64,000 bases of DNA from Acephala macrosclerotiorum (taxonomy: Eukaryota > Ascomycota > Leotiomycetes > Helotiales > Mollisiaceae), in the NCBI GenBank assembly GCA_014904845.1, contig MU119220.1:372001-436000 (forward strand), given 5' to 3'. Below, one piece after another: positions 45,932 to 58,305 of this stretch. The position numbers and the translations under genes are program-made. A model generated the notes under the pieces. That model did not search any database and had not been told where the DNA came from. It was given only the letters and a program-made list of their open reading frames with translations. Positions within the stretch are counted from its first letter, which is position 1. The number at the start of each line of letters is the position of its first letter.

Positions 45932-46776
45932 TCACGCAGTCGATGATCTCGATACATCGTATCATAAAAGCACTTGCTTCTCTCGTACAATGAGACGCTC
46001 GAGAGGACTTCCTCCCACTTCTTCCTTCACTGTCGCACCACCCCGCCCACCCCACGGCCAGCACCAACAACAAACCACACATCGCAACTCCCAAAAACAA
46101 CCCCCCCCCCAAAACAAAGAAACTCACTCACCATCTTCCTGCTAGCCCAAAGACCCTGCAACCACCCCACACCATCAAACACCGTACTTTCGTGCGTCCA
46201 AACCCATCTCTCCTGCCTGTCCTGAACCTCATGGAGGAACTTAACCGTTGCCTCCAAAAACCTATGATACCCCCTCCTCGTAACCCTGCATCGGAGATCC
46301 TCCTCTTCCACACCATCAAGAAGAGTAGATGGAGGAGAAACCAATGGCTTCTCCAATTCAATCAGCAGCTCCGAACACAGGACTTTGAGGGCTGCTGCAA
46401 CGACCTATTTCCAGACTAATTAGCCTTCGCCCATCCATTATTTCTTCCCATGTCCACTATTTGCCGGTCCCACCGCCACAAAATTTCTGAAATGCCTAGG
46501 AAGACTCACATCCTCAATATCATCCCCATCCTCATCCCCACCACTCATAACCACCTGCCCCCTCCCACCAAGGACCGCAACCATCGGATCAACCTCCATT
46601 CCCCTCTCCCTCTGCCTCTCCACCGCTGCTGCTGCAGGACCCGTCTCCAAAATCTTCTCTCTCAACTCATCCGTCAACTTTGTAAGATCTCTTATCGTTT
46701 CGAGCGTCACCAATCCCGTCACCTGATTGAGGCTCAGGCTCCAACAGAGGATGTTGAGAAGGCTGGGGAGCCTCAT
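45932..46776 (-). CDS. conserved-looking protein of unknown function, 221 aa
   Basis: Three exons: 46776-46474, 46404-46132 and 46021-45932, all phase 0. The first intron (69 bp) has a GTGGGA donor and a GCTAATT branch; the second (110 bp) has GTGAGT. The product begins MRLPSLLNILCWSLSLNQ and continues with a helix ('TLETIRDLTKLTDELREKI'), an acidic loop, 'HFRNFVAVVAAALKVLCSELLIELEKP', 'RGYHRFLEATVKFLHEVQDRQERWVW' and a short C-terminal exon (KWEEVLSSVSLYERSK). An upstream exon cannot be excluded, since the frame is open back to a possible acceptor at about 46795. No domain recognised. Confidence 0.6.
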
Positions 46777-47708
46777 CCTGCCGTATTGTATTGCCTGAGA
46801 ATGGATGGCTTAGCGTGAGTTATCGAGTTAATGCGATTTGTTAGTCAAGTAGCGCATAGTCGGTGAAGGGAGGAGTTGAGGTGGTAATGTTGAGAAATCA
46901 ACGTGGCTGGTAAGAGATGAGGTTACGATGGCTGCCTGGAAGCGACCAATAATCTGTCCGAATTGAAAATGGGCATGTCACGTCCACCAGGTTTCTCATT
47001 ACATCTTCACTAAGAAGGAATCGTTATGGATTGCCTGTCGGGTCAATACAGCAATCAAGTCTCACGGTCTCACAGTCCAACAGAAACATAGGTAATCTTT
47101 TATCAGTTTATTTCCGCGCTACAGTCATGCCCAGGTCTTCAGGGCAGACCAATCCATACGTTGCAAGCACCTAACGGTAGCTCAGAACAACTCCTCCATC
47201 CTGTATATTCATCTTCATGACTGCTGCAGAATAATTTTCATCCCCAACAACTTCATAACCACGTCAACATCATCTCCATCGACCATTCTCCTTCAGAAAA
47301 GGAAAGAGCAAAACCCATCTCAAATCACAGTTTTTCTCCATCATCGCCATTAGTAAAAGAGTAAAGGAACCTAGGAACACACGGAAAACAGGGTACTAGC
47401 AACAATGGAAGCACGGAAAATAAAACTCCCCATTTAGTACCGAGAGGAGAATGCTTCAACGTCTGCTCAGGACGAAAGAAGCAAATAGACACAAGAAGCT
47501 GAAAAAGCAAGCATCGCTAGCTACCGCAACCAATATGCCCTACTCAATATCTTAATATCCAGCCGGCAGAGGAGCGACCAAGATATGATACGAGGTTCGG
47601 GTATGTGCGAGCCAATGAGTGGTATAGTAGAAGTCCGCCGTTTTGAGATATGTAACGCCATGCCGAATACAAGAAAAGTCTTTCGCGTCAAACTGCTGCC
47701 AGTCGTAT
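46777..47708. other. 3' flank of the G-alpha gene and spacer
   Basis: No gene recognised in about 930 bp. The part nearest 47709 is likely the G-alpha 3' untranslated region. Confidence 0.4.
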
Positions 47709-49073
47709 CTAGATCAAACCGCAAAGGCGGAGATTCTCCTGGATGATTATGTCTAGTAATCGTTAGCTAGAGCAACAGGATTCTGACAGTTTGTTGACTC
47801 ACCATTGACAGCTGCCATGACGAAGCGAATTTGAGTGGTGTCAGTGGCGCATGTGAAGTGGGTGTAGATCTGCTTGGTCTCGTGCTGGTTCAGACTGACG
47901 AATCTGTTCAAGATATAGTCGCACGCCATAGCATAATCCTCACCGCCCTCGAAGTCAGGGAAATAGTTCTTCATGGGGCTGACTGGGAGCTTCTCCTTGA
48001 ATCGATCAATCTTGTTCAGGAAGAGAATGATCGAAGTCTTAATGAACCACCTCGAATTGCAGATCGAATCAAATAGTGTCAAGGCTTCTTGCATACGGTT
48101 GACAGTCTCATCTTCGAAGAGCAATTGGTCGTACTCGGAGATGGCGACGAGGAAGAGGATGGTAGTGACGTTCTCGAAGCAATGGATCCACTTCTTTCGC
48201 TCAGATCGTTGTCCTCCGACGTCGAACATGCGGTATGTGAGGTCGCCGATGATGAACGTCGTCTCGGTGATACCAGTGGTCTTGACACGCGATCGCAGGA
48301 CGTCTTGATCGTTGGGCATGTAGTCGCTGCTGGAGATACGCTCAATGTTATCGAAGTAGCTAAATTTCACGTTAGCGACTGAAGTCGCGACTCAAGAGGT
48401 GCGACTGGAACGAAGCCTTGTTCAACTATGCGACAAGTCGAACAGCTCAAGCTAGCTCGACTGTTGACGCGCAGCTAACGGGCGATAAGTTTTGAGCGAC
48501 TGGGCGAGGCCACGCTTTCGGACTTCCAGGAGGTTGATGGCAAAGCAAAAAACTTACTATCTAGCGGAATCGTTCAACTGATATTCTCTTGATCGCTTGA
48601 AGCAGTCCTGGACTCCGGCGTCTCTCCACAAAGCACCAATGGCGTTGCCGACATCAGGTGGAAGGCTATCACCCTCAATCTGCTGGGGCTGCATGAAGAT
48701 AGTCTGGACATGGTACTCCGCCTTCTGGTCATCTAACGGAAGCTCAAGGGACTCCATCGCCTCAAGGATGACTCTCATCGACTGAACGGTGTTGGAGAAG
48801 ATGATTTCCTTGAAGGACTCCCGCTCATCTCGTGAGTAACCACCCTCATGAATCAACTTCATCTGCTTCAAGATTGTTGACTTCCCAGACTCTCCGGCAC
48901 CTATAGTATATCTATGAGTATGTGCTAACAACCAGTGTTGATCGCATGTACTGACCGAGAAGCAACATCTTGATCTCATTGCGCTGCATCATCTTATCTC
49001 TCTTCAATTGATTTTCGATCTCTTCGTTCCGGGCCTTGCCCTCCTTCTCCTCTGTACTCATACCACAACCCAT
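47709..49073 (-). CDS. GNA1: heterotrimeric G-protein alpha subunit, group I
   Basis: Four exons: 49073-48956, 48900-48558, 48359-47803 and 47752-47709 (introns 55, 198 and 50 bp), 353 aa, exactly the size of fungal group I G-alpha. The N-terminus [12 protein letters not shown] carries the myristoylation glycine and palmitoylation cysteine. All GTPase motifs are present: [34 protein letters not shown] and TCATDT. The end ENLRLCGLI has the cysteine four from the C-terminus that is typical of Gi-like subunits. It relays receptor signals to cAMP and MAP-kinase pathways at the plasma membrane, controlling growth, development and often virulence or secondary metabolism. The 14-codon last exon lies behind an intron and is easy to miss. 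Confidence 0.97.
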
Positions 49074-51708
49074 CTTGACTGATTATGATTGCCGCGCCGA
49101 AGTCGGAAAATGGTACCGTTGGATTGGTCGACAATGAACGTCGTGCGATGGAATCGCTTCTACACTAAGGCTGTTGTTAGCGATTGGTGTTTCAGAGCTG
49201 AAAGAGTAAAATTGAAGATGCTAATGACAGCGAAAGCAATGAGAGCTGCTGGTGTATGTGTTGTGCGGAGAATTAATTGCAATGGGATTGGGAGAGCGGA
49301 AAGTGAACCGTTGATGTTCGAGGGGGGCTCGCAAGGTTCGACAGAAGTTTCACAGTTTCGTGTTTGGGATAGATCGAGGGAGCTTACCAGTGAGTGCTGA
49401 TCCTTCGTAAAGCGCAATCGCAGTCGATGGTATCGTGGGACGATAATACTGCAGAGGTGCGGTGAAGTCGCGGACTCGTGAGGTTGAAGAGGTCGTCGAG
49501 GAGACAAAGATTACGGAGCAGGGGAGGTTGGAAGGAAAGATCGCAGGCTCAAGGAGTTGCCGTAGTCCCAATATCGTTAGCGCTGGTGCGAGTGGCAGCC
49601 GAGTTGGAGTGAGCCTTCTCAATTACAATCTGGGGTTTATTCAAAGATGACGGTCAGCATGGAAACAACGACGATGAGTGCCAGTCAATGACGGTAGTGG
49701 ATGCAGGAGAGAGAGCTGCTAGAAACGAGTTGGTATCAGATATCTTGGTCACTGTTAGGTTCCTGGCCACTCCTGGAGCCATCAACAACCTCACCAGGCC
49801 AGGGGCCGAAATACCGCTGGCTAGGGTCTGCTGCCTCAGATCTCTCAACCCTGGCTTTTTGCCATTCTCCGTGAATGGCCAGGCGTGGGTCAACTTGGCG
49901 GAATAGGGGGGCATTTCCGACAGGAGACAGACTCCCTTTGTCTCCATCACAGCGTTCTTCACTATCTTTCCCTCAAGACAATTATCTTCATGCCGAACGC
50001 AAAGGACGCCAGAACCGGAGCGATTTTGCTCTTTTGGGAGCCAGAACGCCACCCAACCGAGCCCCTGACCAATAGTGAGATATGTTGATGGTGAATTGCC
50101 CCTCAAAGATCTTCGATGAAGAAGAAGGTTCGTATCATCCCATGCACATCAGAACTTAAGAGGCGGCCGTCGTCAAATGGATCGCTGTAAAGCGTCTTTT
50201 AACAGCCGTGTCTCGTCATCCGGGACTGATCCTTCTCTGGTTCCGCTCAGACCCCTCAACGCATGAGGTTGTGAAACAAATCTTCACAAATCCATGTCCA
50301 ATGGTACAAAGGCATCAATGTTCCCACCAGCACTAGTCCTTCGCACCGTCTCATCCTCCTGTGAACAGCTGTCAGACGCTCTCCCACTCCTTCTGGAAAT
50401 CTCTGAGTGGTTGTCCTTGGCCGTTCGATTCAACTAACTAGGAGGAGTTTCTAAATTTCTTTCTCCACGATTTTCTTAGATCATCTCGCTTCTAAAATGC
50501 GTTTCGATATACTATGGGTACTATCAATATTATTGCTTAATTGGTTTAGGATTCGAAAAGGATCCTTGCTTGCCATGAAGCAATGGAGTCTGACAGAGCG
50601 GGTGGGTGATATCCTGCCGCAGCATCGCAAGATTGCTTCCAATTTCCTTCCAGAAGACCAGAACGCCAGAAATAGCGACAACATCTTCTTCGGCTGCTCG
50701 CCATCCCTTGACGATTCAAACGGTGACAATCAAACGGTTCAGAGATTCGCATCGAACGCTTCTTTAGCAATCGGATGATTCTGAAATCCTCCTTGGTCAT
50801 TGACCTATCAGGTACTCGATATGGCAGTTTGCAGAACTCCTGCTGCGTTGGCAATTCGTATCACTGCGGCTCAAGCTACTCATGTCGATTCTCCGAGGAG
50901 CTAGACCTTTCCACATATGCAGCTACGCGCATTGCATACCGCAGGCTCCGAAAAACTGGGATTAGAAGAGACCTGTCAAGTGGGACGCGAGATACTACAT
51001 GAGTCGAGTAGTTTGCTACCACCAAAGGCTACTGCATGGTACTGCTAGAGCATCTATTGAGCAGTGTTGCATTTTGATTCTCCCGGAGTCGATCTTTATG
51101 TTTGTTCATGTTGCTGGAGACGCTGAAGATAAACGAGGTCTTGCAGCCTCAAGCCCATTATCGGGGAACGTCTAGGACCAGAGCCAAGCTCAGATAAGCT
51201 TTCTTTTCAAGCTTTTCAGAATCCAGAGTCGCCTTGACTTTGTGACTTTGACACCGAATGGCTAGCCGACTTTTTCTAGAATCATGCTTCGTCTTCTCTT
51301 CCTGCCTCCCAATGCAAACTGCCAGTGCAGGCAAATCTCTATGTAGAACGAGCTTCTCAATATCCATCCATTCCCCAAGCCGAGGTGCTCTTTCCTCTTC
51401 GCCGTATCTGCTTCTTGACTAATCGGAATGTAGGATGTTCTGCCAAAATGGAAAGAGCGCTCTGCCGGAAAGTAAGCTTCATTCTCACCTCTCCGTCTCT
51501 CTCATACTGCAAGTATCACTATCAAATTCCTACCATTCTCTTCCTTCTCACTGCATCACTATCTCCCAGCAAATTTCATCACGGCTTTTCTTAGTCTCCT
51601 CGTCAACATATATCATCGCAACCTCACAGCATCACAAGTCACAACTTTTCCTCAACACCACCTCAGCCAGCCAAGGCACCGCCCACTCCTCTCCAACAAA
51701 CCACCAAG
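49074..51708. other. intergenic region, no confident gene
   Basis: 2.6 kb containing the G-alpha promoter. A plus-strand frame at 50497-50778 (93 codons) starts with a hydrophobic stretch (MRFDILWVLSILLLNWF) and could encode a small membrane or secreted protein, but nothing else supports it. Confidence 0.35.
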
Positions 51709-52425
51709 ATGCCTCGTCGTCTACCACGTTTCCAACCAGTCAGTATGAAAACACCCATCGCCCACCTCTCCCCTTCTAGCCGCCACCGTCTCCGAATCCG
51801 CAACCCGAACCCCCTCACCCAAATACCAACCCAATACCTCCCCAACGACCACCTAGTCCAACTCCACCCTATGGGGTCCCTCGAATCACTACCAATAACC
51901 CAAACCTTTCTCCACATCACGCCTGTTGAAGCAATCATCCTGATTGGCACACTTGGGATCATGGTCGCGTTGCTTGCTTGGCTTGGATGGATAATCTTCA
52001 TATTTGTCTTCCAGTTTGTTAGGGATAAAATTGATGATTTTAATGTCGGGAAACGAATTCGAAGCAAAGCTAGGAGAAGAGAACGCGAGGTTGAGAATCT
52101 GCCAAATGAAGCCTTGGAGATTGGAGGAAAGGTTGCTAAGGGAGTCGGAACGGTAGCAAAGAGTTTCTTTGATGCTTTGACGAGGAATGAGAATCCGAGG
52201 GATAGGAAAGGTGGTGAGAGAAGGGGACTTTTGAATGATGGTGTTAATGAGGAGGAGCCTAGCAGTTATGGCTATTATGAGGGTACGGTGTATCAGGAGA
52301 GGGGAAGATATGGAGTTGGTGATGGGACGAGTGAGAGTACTGGGAGTGGGAGGACGACTGTTGTTCATAGAGATGATTGTGCGGGACACTGTGGAGAGAC
52401 GAGAAAGAGAAGTGTTGAGGTTTGA
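51709..52425 (+). CDS. single-pass membrane protein of unknown function
   Basis: Intronless, 238 aa. A basic N-terminal region of about 75 residues precedes one strong membrane helix (about 74-101, 'AIILIGTLGIMVALLAWLGWIIFIFVFQF'), followed by a charged juxtamembrane segment (RDKIDDFNVGKRIRSKARRREREVENL). Then comes 'EIGGKVAKGVGTVAKSFFDALTRN' and a disordered, Gly/Ser/Tyr-rich tail with 'HRDDCAGHCGETRKR'. No known family. The ATG at 51709 is the first in frame; MGSLESLP further in is a possible later start. Confidence 0.6.
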   Translation: MPRRLPRFQPVSMKTPIAHLSPSSRHRLRIRNPNPLTQIPTQYLPNDHLVQLHPMGSLESLPITQTFLHITPVEAIILIGTLGIMVALLAWLGWIIFIFVFQFVRDKIDDFNVGKRIRSKARRREREVENLPNEALEIGGKVAKGVGTVAKSFFDALTRNENPRDRKGGERRGLLNDGVNEEEPSSYGYYEGTVYQERGRYGVGDGTSESTGSGRTTVVHRDDCAGHCGETRKRSVEV

Positions 52426-52945
52426 CGGTTATGGAGGTTGTGCTCTGCGGCTCGGGCGTGGTATATGGCTGGGGGAAATTGATATCAGAAAGACAAGGAA
52501 TACTAAGGTGAACCAGCATCGCTGGTAAGCTCGGACCTAACGGGGAGAGACATTTCCAAGCTAGAAAACACGATAGATTGAACCCAGAGCAATAACCTCC
52601 CCTAGGGATGAAAGATCATCCATCTATGACCCCAGCTTCTTCTCAAATGTGATGCACGCTGCCTTAATTTTGTTCCCCATATGCTCGTCTCTACTTGGAG
52701 AGTCCAGATAACTGATCCTAAGATAGGATTCTCAGCTCATTTCTCACAGCCAAGCAGGACAAAAGCACGTAGAAGTCCAGCAAGAGATGAATGCATTACT
52801 TCTCCTCTCCTATCTCAACCCGTGTATCTCCATTTTGTACAATCATACACCCTCTCTCCCCCCTATCCTTCCCTTCCCACACTCACCACTCCAATCCATC
52901 TAACTCTCCCCCAATCTCTCAATATCTCTTCTCAAAAACAGCTTT
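52426..52945. other. spacer
   Basis: No gene seen. The right part is the 3' flank of MIC10. Confidence 0.35.
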
Positions 52946-53298
52946 TCACGGCCTAACAGTCCTAATACCCTCCTTCCTTCCCTCCCTCAAGAAACTCCCA
53001 TTACACTCCTCATACGCCCTTCCAGCACCAAATCCCAAGCCAACAAACGCAGGCCAAGCTCTTCTCTTGAATAGTAGGACGCTGAAGACGACGCCGAAGG
53101 AGAGGCCGAGTGAGGAGCGGATTAGGAGGGAGGAAAGACAGCGGTCCCACTGCATTAAAATCAGCTCATTATCCTCTTCGTCTCTTAGAGAGAATTGAAG
53201 AAGGGGGAGATAAATACCTTCTCGTTCAATAGCGCCTCACTAACAGGTTTCGTCGGGCGCGCGGCCAAAGGAGGAGGAGGGATTGTTGTTTCCGGCAT
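52946..53298 (-). CDS. MIC10: MICOS subunit Mic10
   Basis: Two exons, 53298-53218 and 53149-52946 (68-bp phase-0 intron), 94 aa. The Pro-rich N-terminus (MPETTIPPPPLAARPTKPVSEALLNEK) is followed by WDRCLSSLLIRSSLG, a first hydrophobic segment (GLSFGVVFSVLLF), the short basic loop KRRAWP, and a second segment with the glycine series GLGFGAG. This hairpin with glycine motifs is the hallmark of Mic10, which oligomerises in the mitochondrial inner membrane to bend it at crista junctions. Length and the two membrane segments match the family. It is head to head with URB2. Confidence 0.93.
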
Positions 53299-53611
53299 GT
53301 TGGCTCTCTTCTTCTCAATCTCTCCTGTCCCCAATCAGCACGTTCCCATTTTAAACCCCAATCTTATCTCCAACTGTGAATGATATGCGAGGGATCAATT
53401 GACTTACAACAAGTATTTGTAGGTGAAAGGGGAGCTTCAAAGGCTTTGCGTGACGTTTGTCGCGAGAGCTTCCGGTTCCTGACGAAGCTTGTGGTTTTTG
53501 GCCCGAGGGTCGGATTCGGAAAGCGGTGTAGCTTTCTGCCACTGTCTCTCGAACTTTTTTATTTTCTTGGAGGGGGAGAATTTCCGCGTCCAGTTTTGCG
53601 ATGTATTTTTG
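53299..53611. promoter_or_regulatory. bidirectional promoter, MIC10 / URB2
   Basis: Only 313 bp separate the two opposite start codons, so both promoters share this region. No clear TATA box. Confidence 0.45.
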
Positions 53612-56600
53612 ATGACTATGGTATGTAATAAAATCCTTGAAATCTGTGAGATTGTAGAGCACTAATCGTGGTGTTATAGGCGTCAAAATCCCGCGTTGTG
53701 CAGGAAAAACTCCAAGAGTTAGAGAAGGGAGCAGCGCCGTTTGAGGAGCAGCTTGGTGAAGCTACGAGGTTTATTGGGACGACATTGGATGGACTCCGCA
53801 GATTCTTAGAAGATGGATTCGAGGCAGAGAAATCACTGGGAAATGTTGTGTACCATGGAAGAGAAACATGGCTTCTGAGATGGCTTTTGAAGAGATTGCA
53901 AGCACCAAAAGACGATGTCCCAAGACGAACAGCGTCCTCATGGTGGCTACTTTTTTACCTCCTGCGGACGATACCATTGGTCAATGCGGCTCAAATCCTC
54001 GTGGAGAGGGACTTCATAACGATGATACGATTGGCGCTCGAGGAAGCAGACAAGAGAGATGTCGATGTTGGAGAAATGCATTCGGAATCGAGCTCAACTG
54101 AGCAAGGGTCACCAGAGAAGAAGTCGAAGAAACGAAAGCGCTCGGAGGAGACAACCAAGTCGGCAACTACGAGCCAAGCAGAGCTTTCCAGCCTGGTAGA
54201 GGCTATTTTTGCAACAGTCAACTACGTAGTGGAATCTGCGAAAGTCGGGACTGGAACGAATGAACAAGGCCGAAGCTCAGCTTTCGTGGCGGAATACATG
54301 AAGACGGTCATCAGAACTTCAGCTGAAGAAGCTGCCAAGATACTTGGATCATGGTTGTCACTATGTGAAAAGGCTATTTCGGACAATGTTGCCGCCAACA
54401 GCAGTGCTCAGAGCTGGCTCTCGCCGTTTGTCGAGATATGGCAATGTCATAAGCCAGACGAGGTGCCATATATGCATTTCTTCCTGTATAGCACCAAACA
54501 CTTGCTATCACTTTTCGCAACTTTACTAAGTGGAGAATATCCAACCCTGAACTGGACATCGCCACTGGAAGTGCTGATAGCACGCAACATCATTGTCCCT
54601 GATAAGGCTGCATATTCGGAAAATGGAAACGCGGAGATGCTGGAGTCTTTAGCGAAGGTATCAGTGCTTCAGAACAGCGCCAATGCAGCTATTCTGTTCG
54701 AGATTGCAATTAAATGCATTCAAATACCTGGAGCGAGGAAGCGCAGAAGGCCGCAAGATGATGCTTGGCTTGGGACCGTTTTCAGCACGCTGAGAACTGC
54801 TATTCCGAGTAGGGCTTCGAACGCTGCTGTAATATCCGCGATGCTGCAATCTGCTATTGACTTCAAAGTTGGTATTGATCTCGCGGTGTTGCGTGAGATC
54901 GTGTGGGAATATGGCCTTGCCGAAGATCGCCAGGATTGGGAGCTTGTTGCTACAGTTCTCAAACTAGATGGAAACACATTCTTGATACCAGACGAGAAGG
55001 ATCTGCTCAAGGAGCTACTTGAGAGGATCACCAAAGCTTCTGTTCAAGAAACTTGGGAAGATATCTCGGAATTAGTCGTTTCTGAAGTGGTTGTACCTCT
55101 AATGAACGAGTTTGCGAGAGCACGAGATCTGTCTGGATTCATCAAGCACTGGTATGCCCAGCTCGTGGCACATCACAAGATTCAAGAAGTCATCTCCAGC
55201 CGCCCATCCGGAGAAGTACCAGGCATTTTCAGCGCTTGGGAGGACGAGGCGCTACAAACAGAGCTCAAGAAGCTATTTGAGCCATCCTTGACAGTCCAAC
55301 AAATCACTCAGATCCTGGATTGGCTTGAAAGCGAAATCAAACTACATCTTGAGCATGATCTTGAACATAGAGAGACGGAGGATGAAGATGAAAGCCGTCC
55401 TCAAGCGGTGTGTGTTATCCTTGAAGCCATTGCTGGATCGATTTCAGGTGATGAATTCGTCGTCGATGCTGTCGGCCTACGCCTGTACCATATCATGTTC
55501 GACACGAAGGCTAGCGAGTCATTGTTAATGAGATACGAATGGCGGTCTTGGAGAATCATCTCGCGAACACTGACTTGGATTGAGCGTTGGGATATGGATA
55601 AGCTTGCTATGCTCTGGGAGAACCAGGCAATGCCGTTCAATCAGCTAGACCAGAACAATGTCTCAGAACGTCTCCATATGACTTGCACGGACCCAAAATA
55701 TTGCCATAGAGTTCTCGAAACACTCTCCTTCGTATGCACTGCTTGGGAGGCGGCAAAATCGGAGAATTGCAGCCGATTGAAATCACTCGCTGAGCCTTTG
55801 CTGGTAGTATTCATTCAAAGTCTTACTGCTAAGTTCAAGTTCAATATAAGGCAAACGGGGATGTTCGATGAAAGCTTCTATGGAATAGGTGAGGCCTTCC
55901 GGCCTTTAAGACACGCGATGGGGGTAAATGTGGGTTGGGCGTTCTGGTCCTTTGCCAGATGCTTGTTTGTGGATCATTCAACAGTTCTCGAGTAAGTCCC
56001 TAACCTATTTTTCGACAGAAAAATGCTAAATGAAAAGACTCGGTCTCACAGACGGCGATCTTTTCAAAGATATATTACAGCACATTTTCTGGATATCTTC
56101 TGCTAGTTATCGTGTAAATTTGGAATCGCATCCTACTCCAGTATCATACCCTGATCTATGGATGTCTGTTCTGAGTTCTGCTGCTTCGAACAACGCAAAG
56201 ACCACCAGTAAGTTTCTTTCTACACAATTATCATAATCCACCAGGATCACTAGGCTGTGAAGCAAACTTTCACTAACGAGCAAACCAGAAATGATTGTTG
56301 ACACAATGCTAAATTCGACAACGAACTCAGACAATCCCTTGATCAAGACCGACACCAGTAACGCTTTCACAACTCACTGCTTGCACATGTTGAGACTGGA
56401 AGACATTTCCAAACCTCAGAAAGAGCAGATCATGAAAAATTGGCCAACGCCAGCATCAACTGTTCTTGATCTACCTGTCCTAGCTTTGAAAGTGAAGATA
56501 ATGCGTCATCCTGCCATATATGAGAGGATGAGATTTAAAGATCTTATCGAATTTGCAGACGCGTTGGCTAAGGGAGATGTTCCTCGTCCACGAGATCATC

Positions 56601-58279
56601 TCGCTTTGTTGAAAGAGCTTACTCGATTGATTTTTGTGTATGTATACCCTTGCTATCTCTTCATCTCGTTTTTCGGTCTTACAAGCATCTTGTCAATGCC
56701 CCGTATCTATAGCCGATGTCCAATATATCAAAGTCGCATTCAATGCTAATATTTACGATAGTGCTGCGCACACAAATTTGGACCAGGTTCGAAACAAGAC
56801 CTATGTCACGGAAGCATTCAAGGCCATTCAGAAGAAAGTTAGCAAGGCTAACAAGAAGTCACTCGATTTTGCCCTGACAGGAATCATCGAAGTAGCTTTA
56901 GTCGCACTTCACGAAAAGGAAATGGTTCTCAACGAGCAAGGCATCATTCCTCGAGATGACCTTGAAAATATCACTAAAACTTTCACCGAGGCTTTGGTGA
57001 GCCAGTTGAAGTCACTCTTGACGACTGATCAAGGTGGCCGAAGCCAAGAATCCGCACACCTAAGCATGGGTAGCATCATTGACGCTCTTGCCGCGCTCAA
57101 TATCAAGGCCTCGTATCTGTCTGAGCTCGAAGGCCAAATGCAAGCATTTACTGCAAGGGGCAATAAGAGCGATTCTGATATCAAAATTCGCCTCATGGCT
57201 TTCATGAAGATTCATGGTTTAGAAGGGGCCGGCGAGACTGATTTCGGAGGCGATGTCACGACGATTTCTGGTAGAAATTTCATCATTCGGCAAACAGAAG
57301 CAGCAGTAGCGAGCAAGGACCACCAACAAAGGCTTGATCTACTTCGATCGATCGTCTCAGACACCTCCTGTCTGGGCCAGCTCGATAAACTTCTTGCAGC
57401 ACGATGCGTCATCAAGGCCATCGTGAAAGACAAAGCTCAGAAGGGTGAAGCAGGAGGTTTCACATTAGCAGCAGCATATACCATCCTCGCTGAGCACCTG
57501 CCAAAGGTGACCGATATTCGACAATTCTGCTTGATTAGTGAGACCTTGCAGTTGATGTTGAAGGTGGAAGGGAGCTCAATATCCCAATACAACATTGATT
57601 GTACGATTGGGAACGTCACTATCTTCTGTTCCTCGATTGGTAAGTAGCTCCACTTCAAATGTCCCAAATTCTCGGACTAACTGACGATATTTTAGCCCCG
57701 GATTTGCCCCCAAGCGAAGCAGGAACAATCTATAACCACCTCTGCTGTCTACTCCAAAGCATCCTCATGCACCACCGTCTGAACCTCCAAGGTCATTCCC
57801 ACCTTGCTCAACAAGCCATGCAAGCTCTCCTTCGCTGCCTCTTCGTACCCACAACTCCTCGCTCCTCAACTACCACCTCCAAACCAAAATTCGCATCCCC
57901 ACCCTCCTGGCTCCAGCCCCTAACCCCCACGCACGCACAACACTTCACAAAACTCCTCCTCCTAATCGCGGACCCACCCCTCTCAACTCTCTCCCAAGGA
58001 CGAACCAATCCCCTCATCTCACTAAAAGACAAAGCCAAAGGCATGTCCGCACAATGGACAAAGTATATTCTCCAAGAATATATCTACCTACAACTAGATA
58101 TGAATGTCAAGATGGAAACTGGAATTAGGGAGGCGTTGATGCCGGGCTGGTTTGCGGTATTGGAGACGATGAATGAGAGTGGGAGAGATGCGATGAGAGG
58201 GGAGATGGACAGCGGTGGAAGAGCGGTGTTTGGGGGCTTGTTTGAGGATTGGAAGAGGGTTGGTGGGAGGAGGGAGTGA
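53612..58279 (+). CDS. URB2: Urb2/Npa2-type nucleolar ribosome-biogenesis protein
   Basis: Six exons: 53612-53620, 53680-55991, 56038-56207, 56289-56637, 56762-57639 and 57696-58279 (introns 59, 46, 81, 124 and 56 bp), 1433 aa. The first exon is only ATGACTATG and splices to ASKSRVVQEKLQELEKG. The protein is a long helical-repeat type. The conserved C-terminal Urb2 domain is clear: 'YILQEYIYLQLDMNVKMETGIREALMPG', 'WFAVLETMNESGRDAMRGEMD' and 'GRAVFGGLFEDWKRVG'. A Lys-rich nuclear signal (EKKSKKRKRSEE) lies near residue 150. Urb2 acts with Npa1, Rsa3, Nop8 and Dbp6 in early pre-60S assembly in the nucleolus. The 124-bp fourth intron needs the acceptor TTTACGATAG, since nearer AG sites break the frame. 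Confidence 0.92.
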
Positions 58280-58305
58280 CCATCTTTCCTGCTATCCTCT
58301 TAAGG

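Noticed and set aside
46101..46110. Run of C near 46105 as a transposon end like the MITE
   Set aside because: No matching inverted end or TA duplication; it lies in an intron of the 221-aa gene.
56701..56761. Acceptor TCTATAG at about 56712 for URB2 intron 4
   Set aside because: It leads to an immediate stop after joining; TTTACGATAG at 56761 keeps the frame and has a TGCTAAT branch just upstream.
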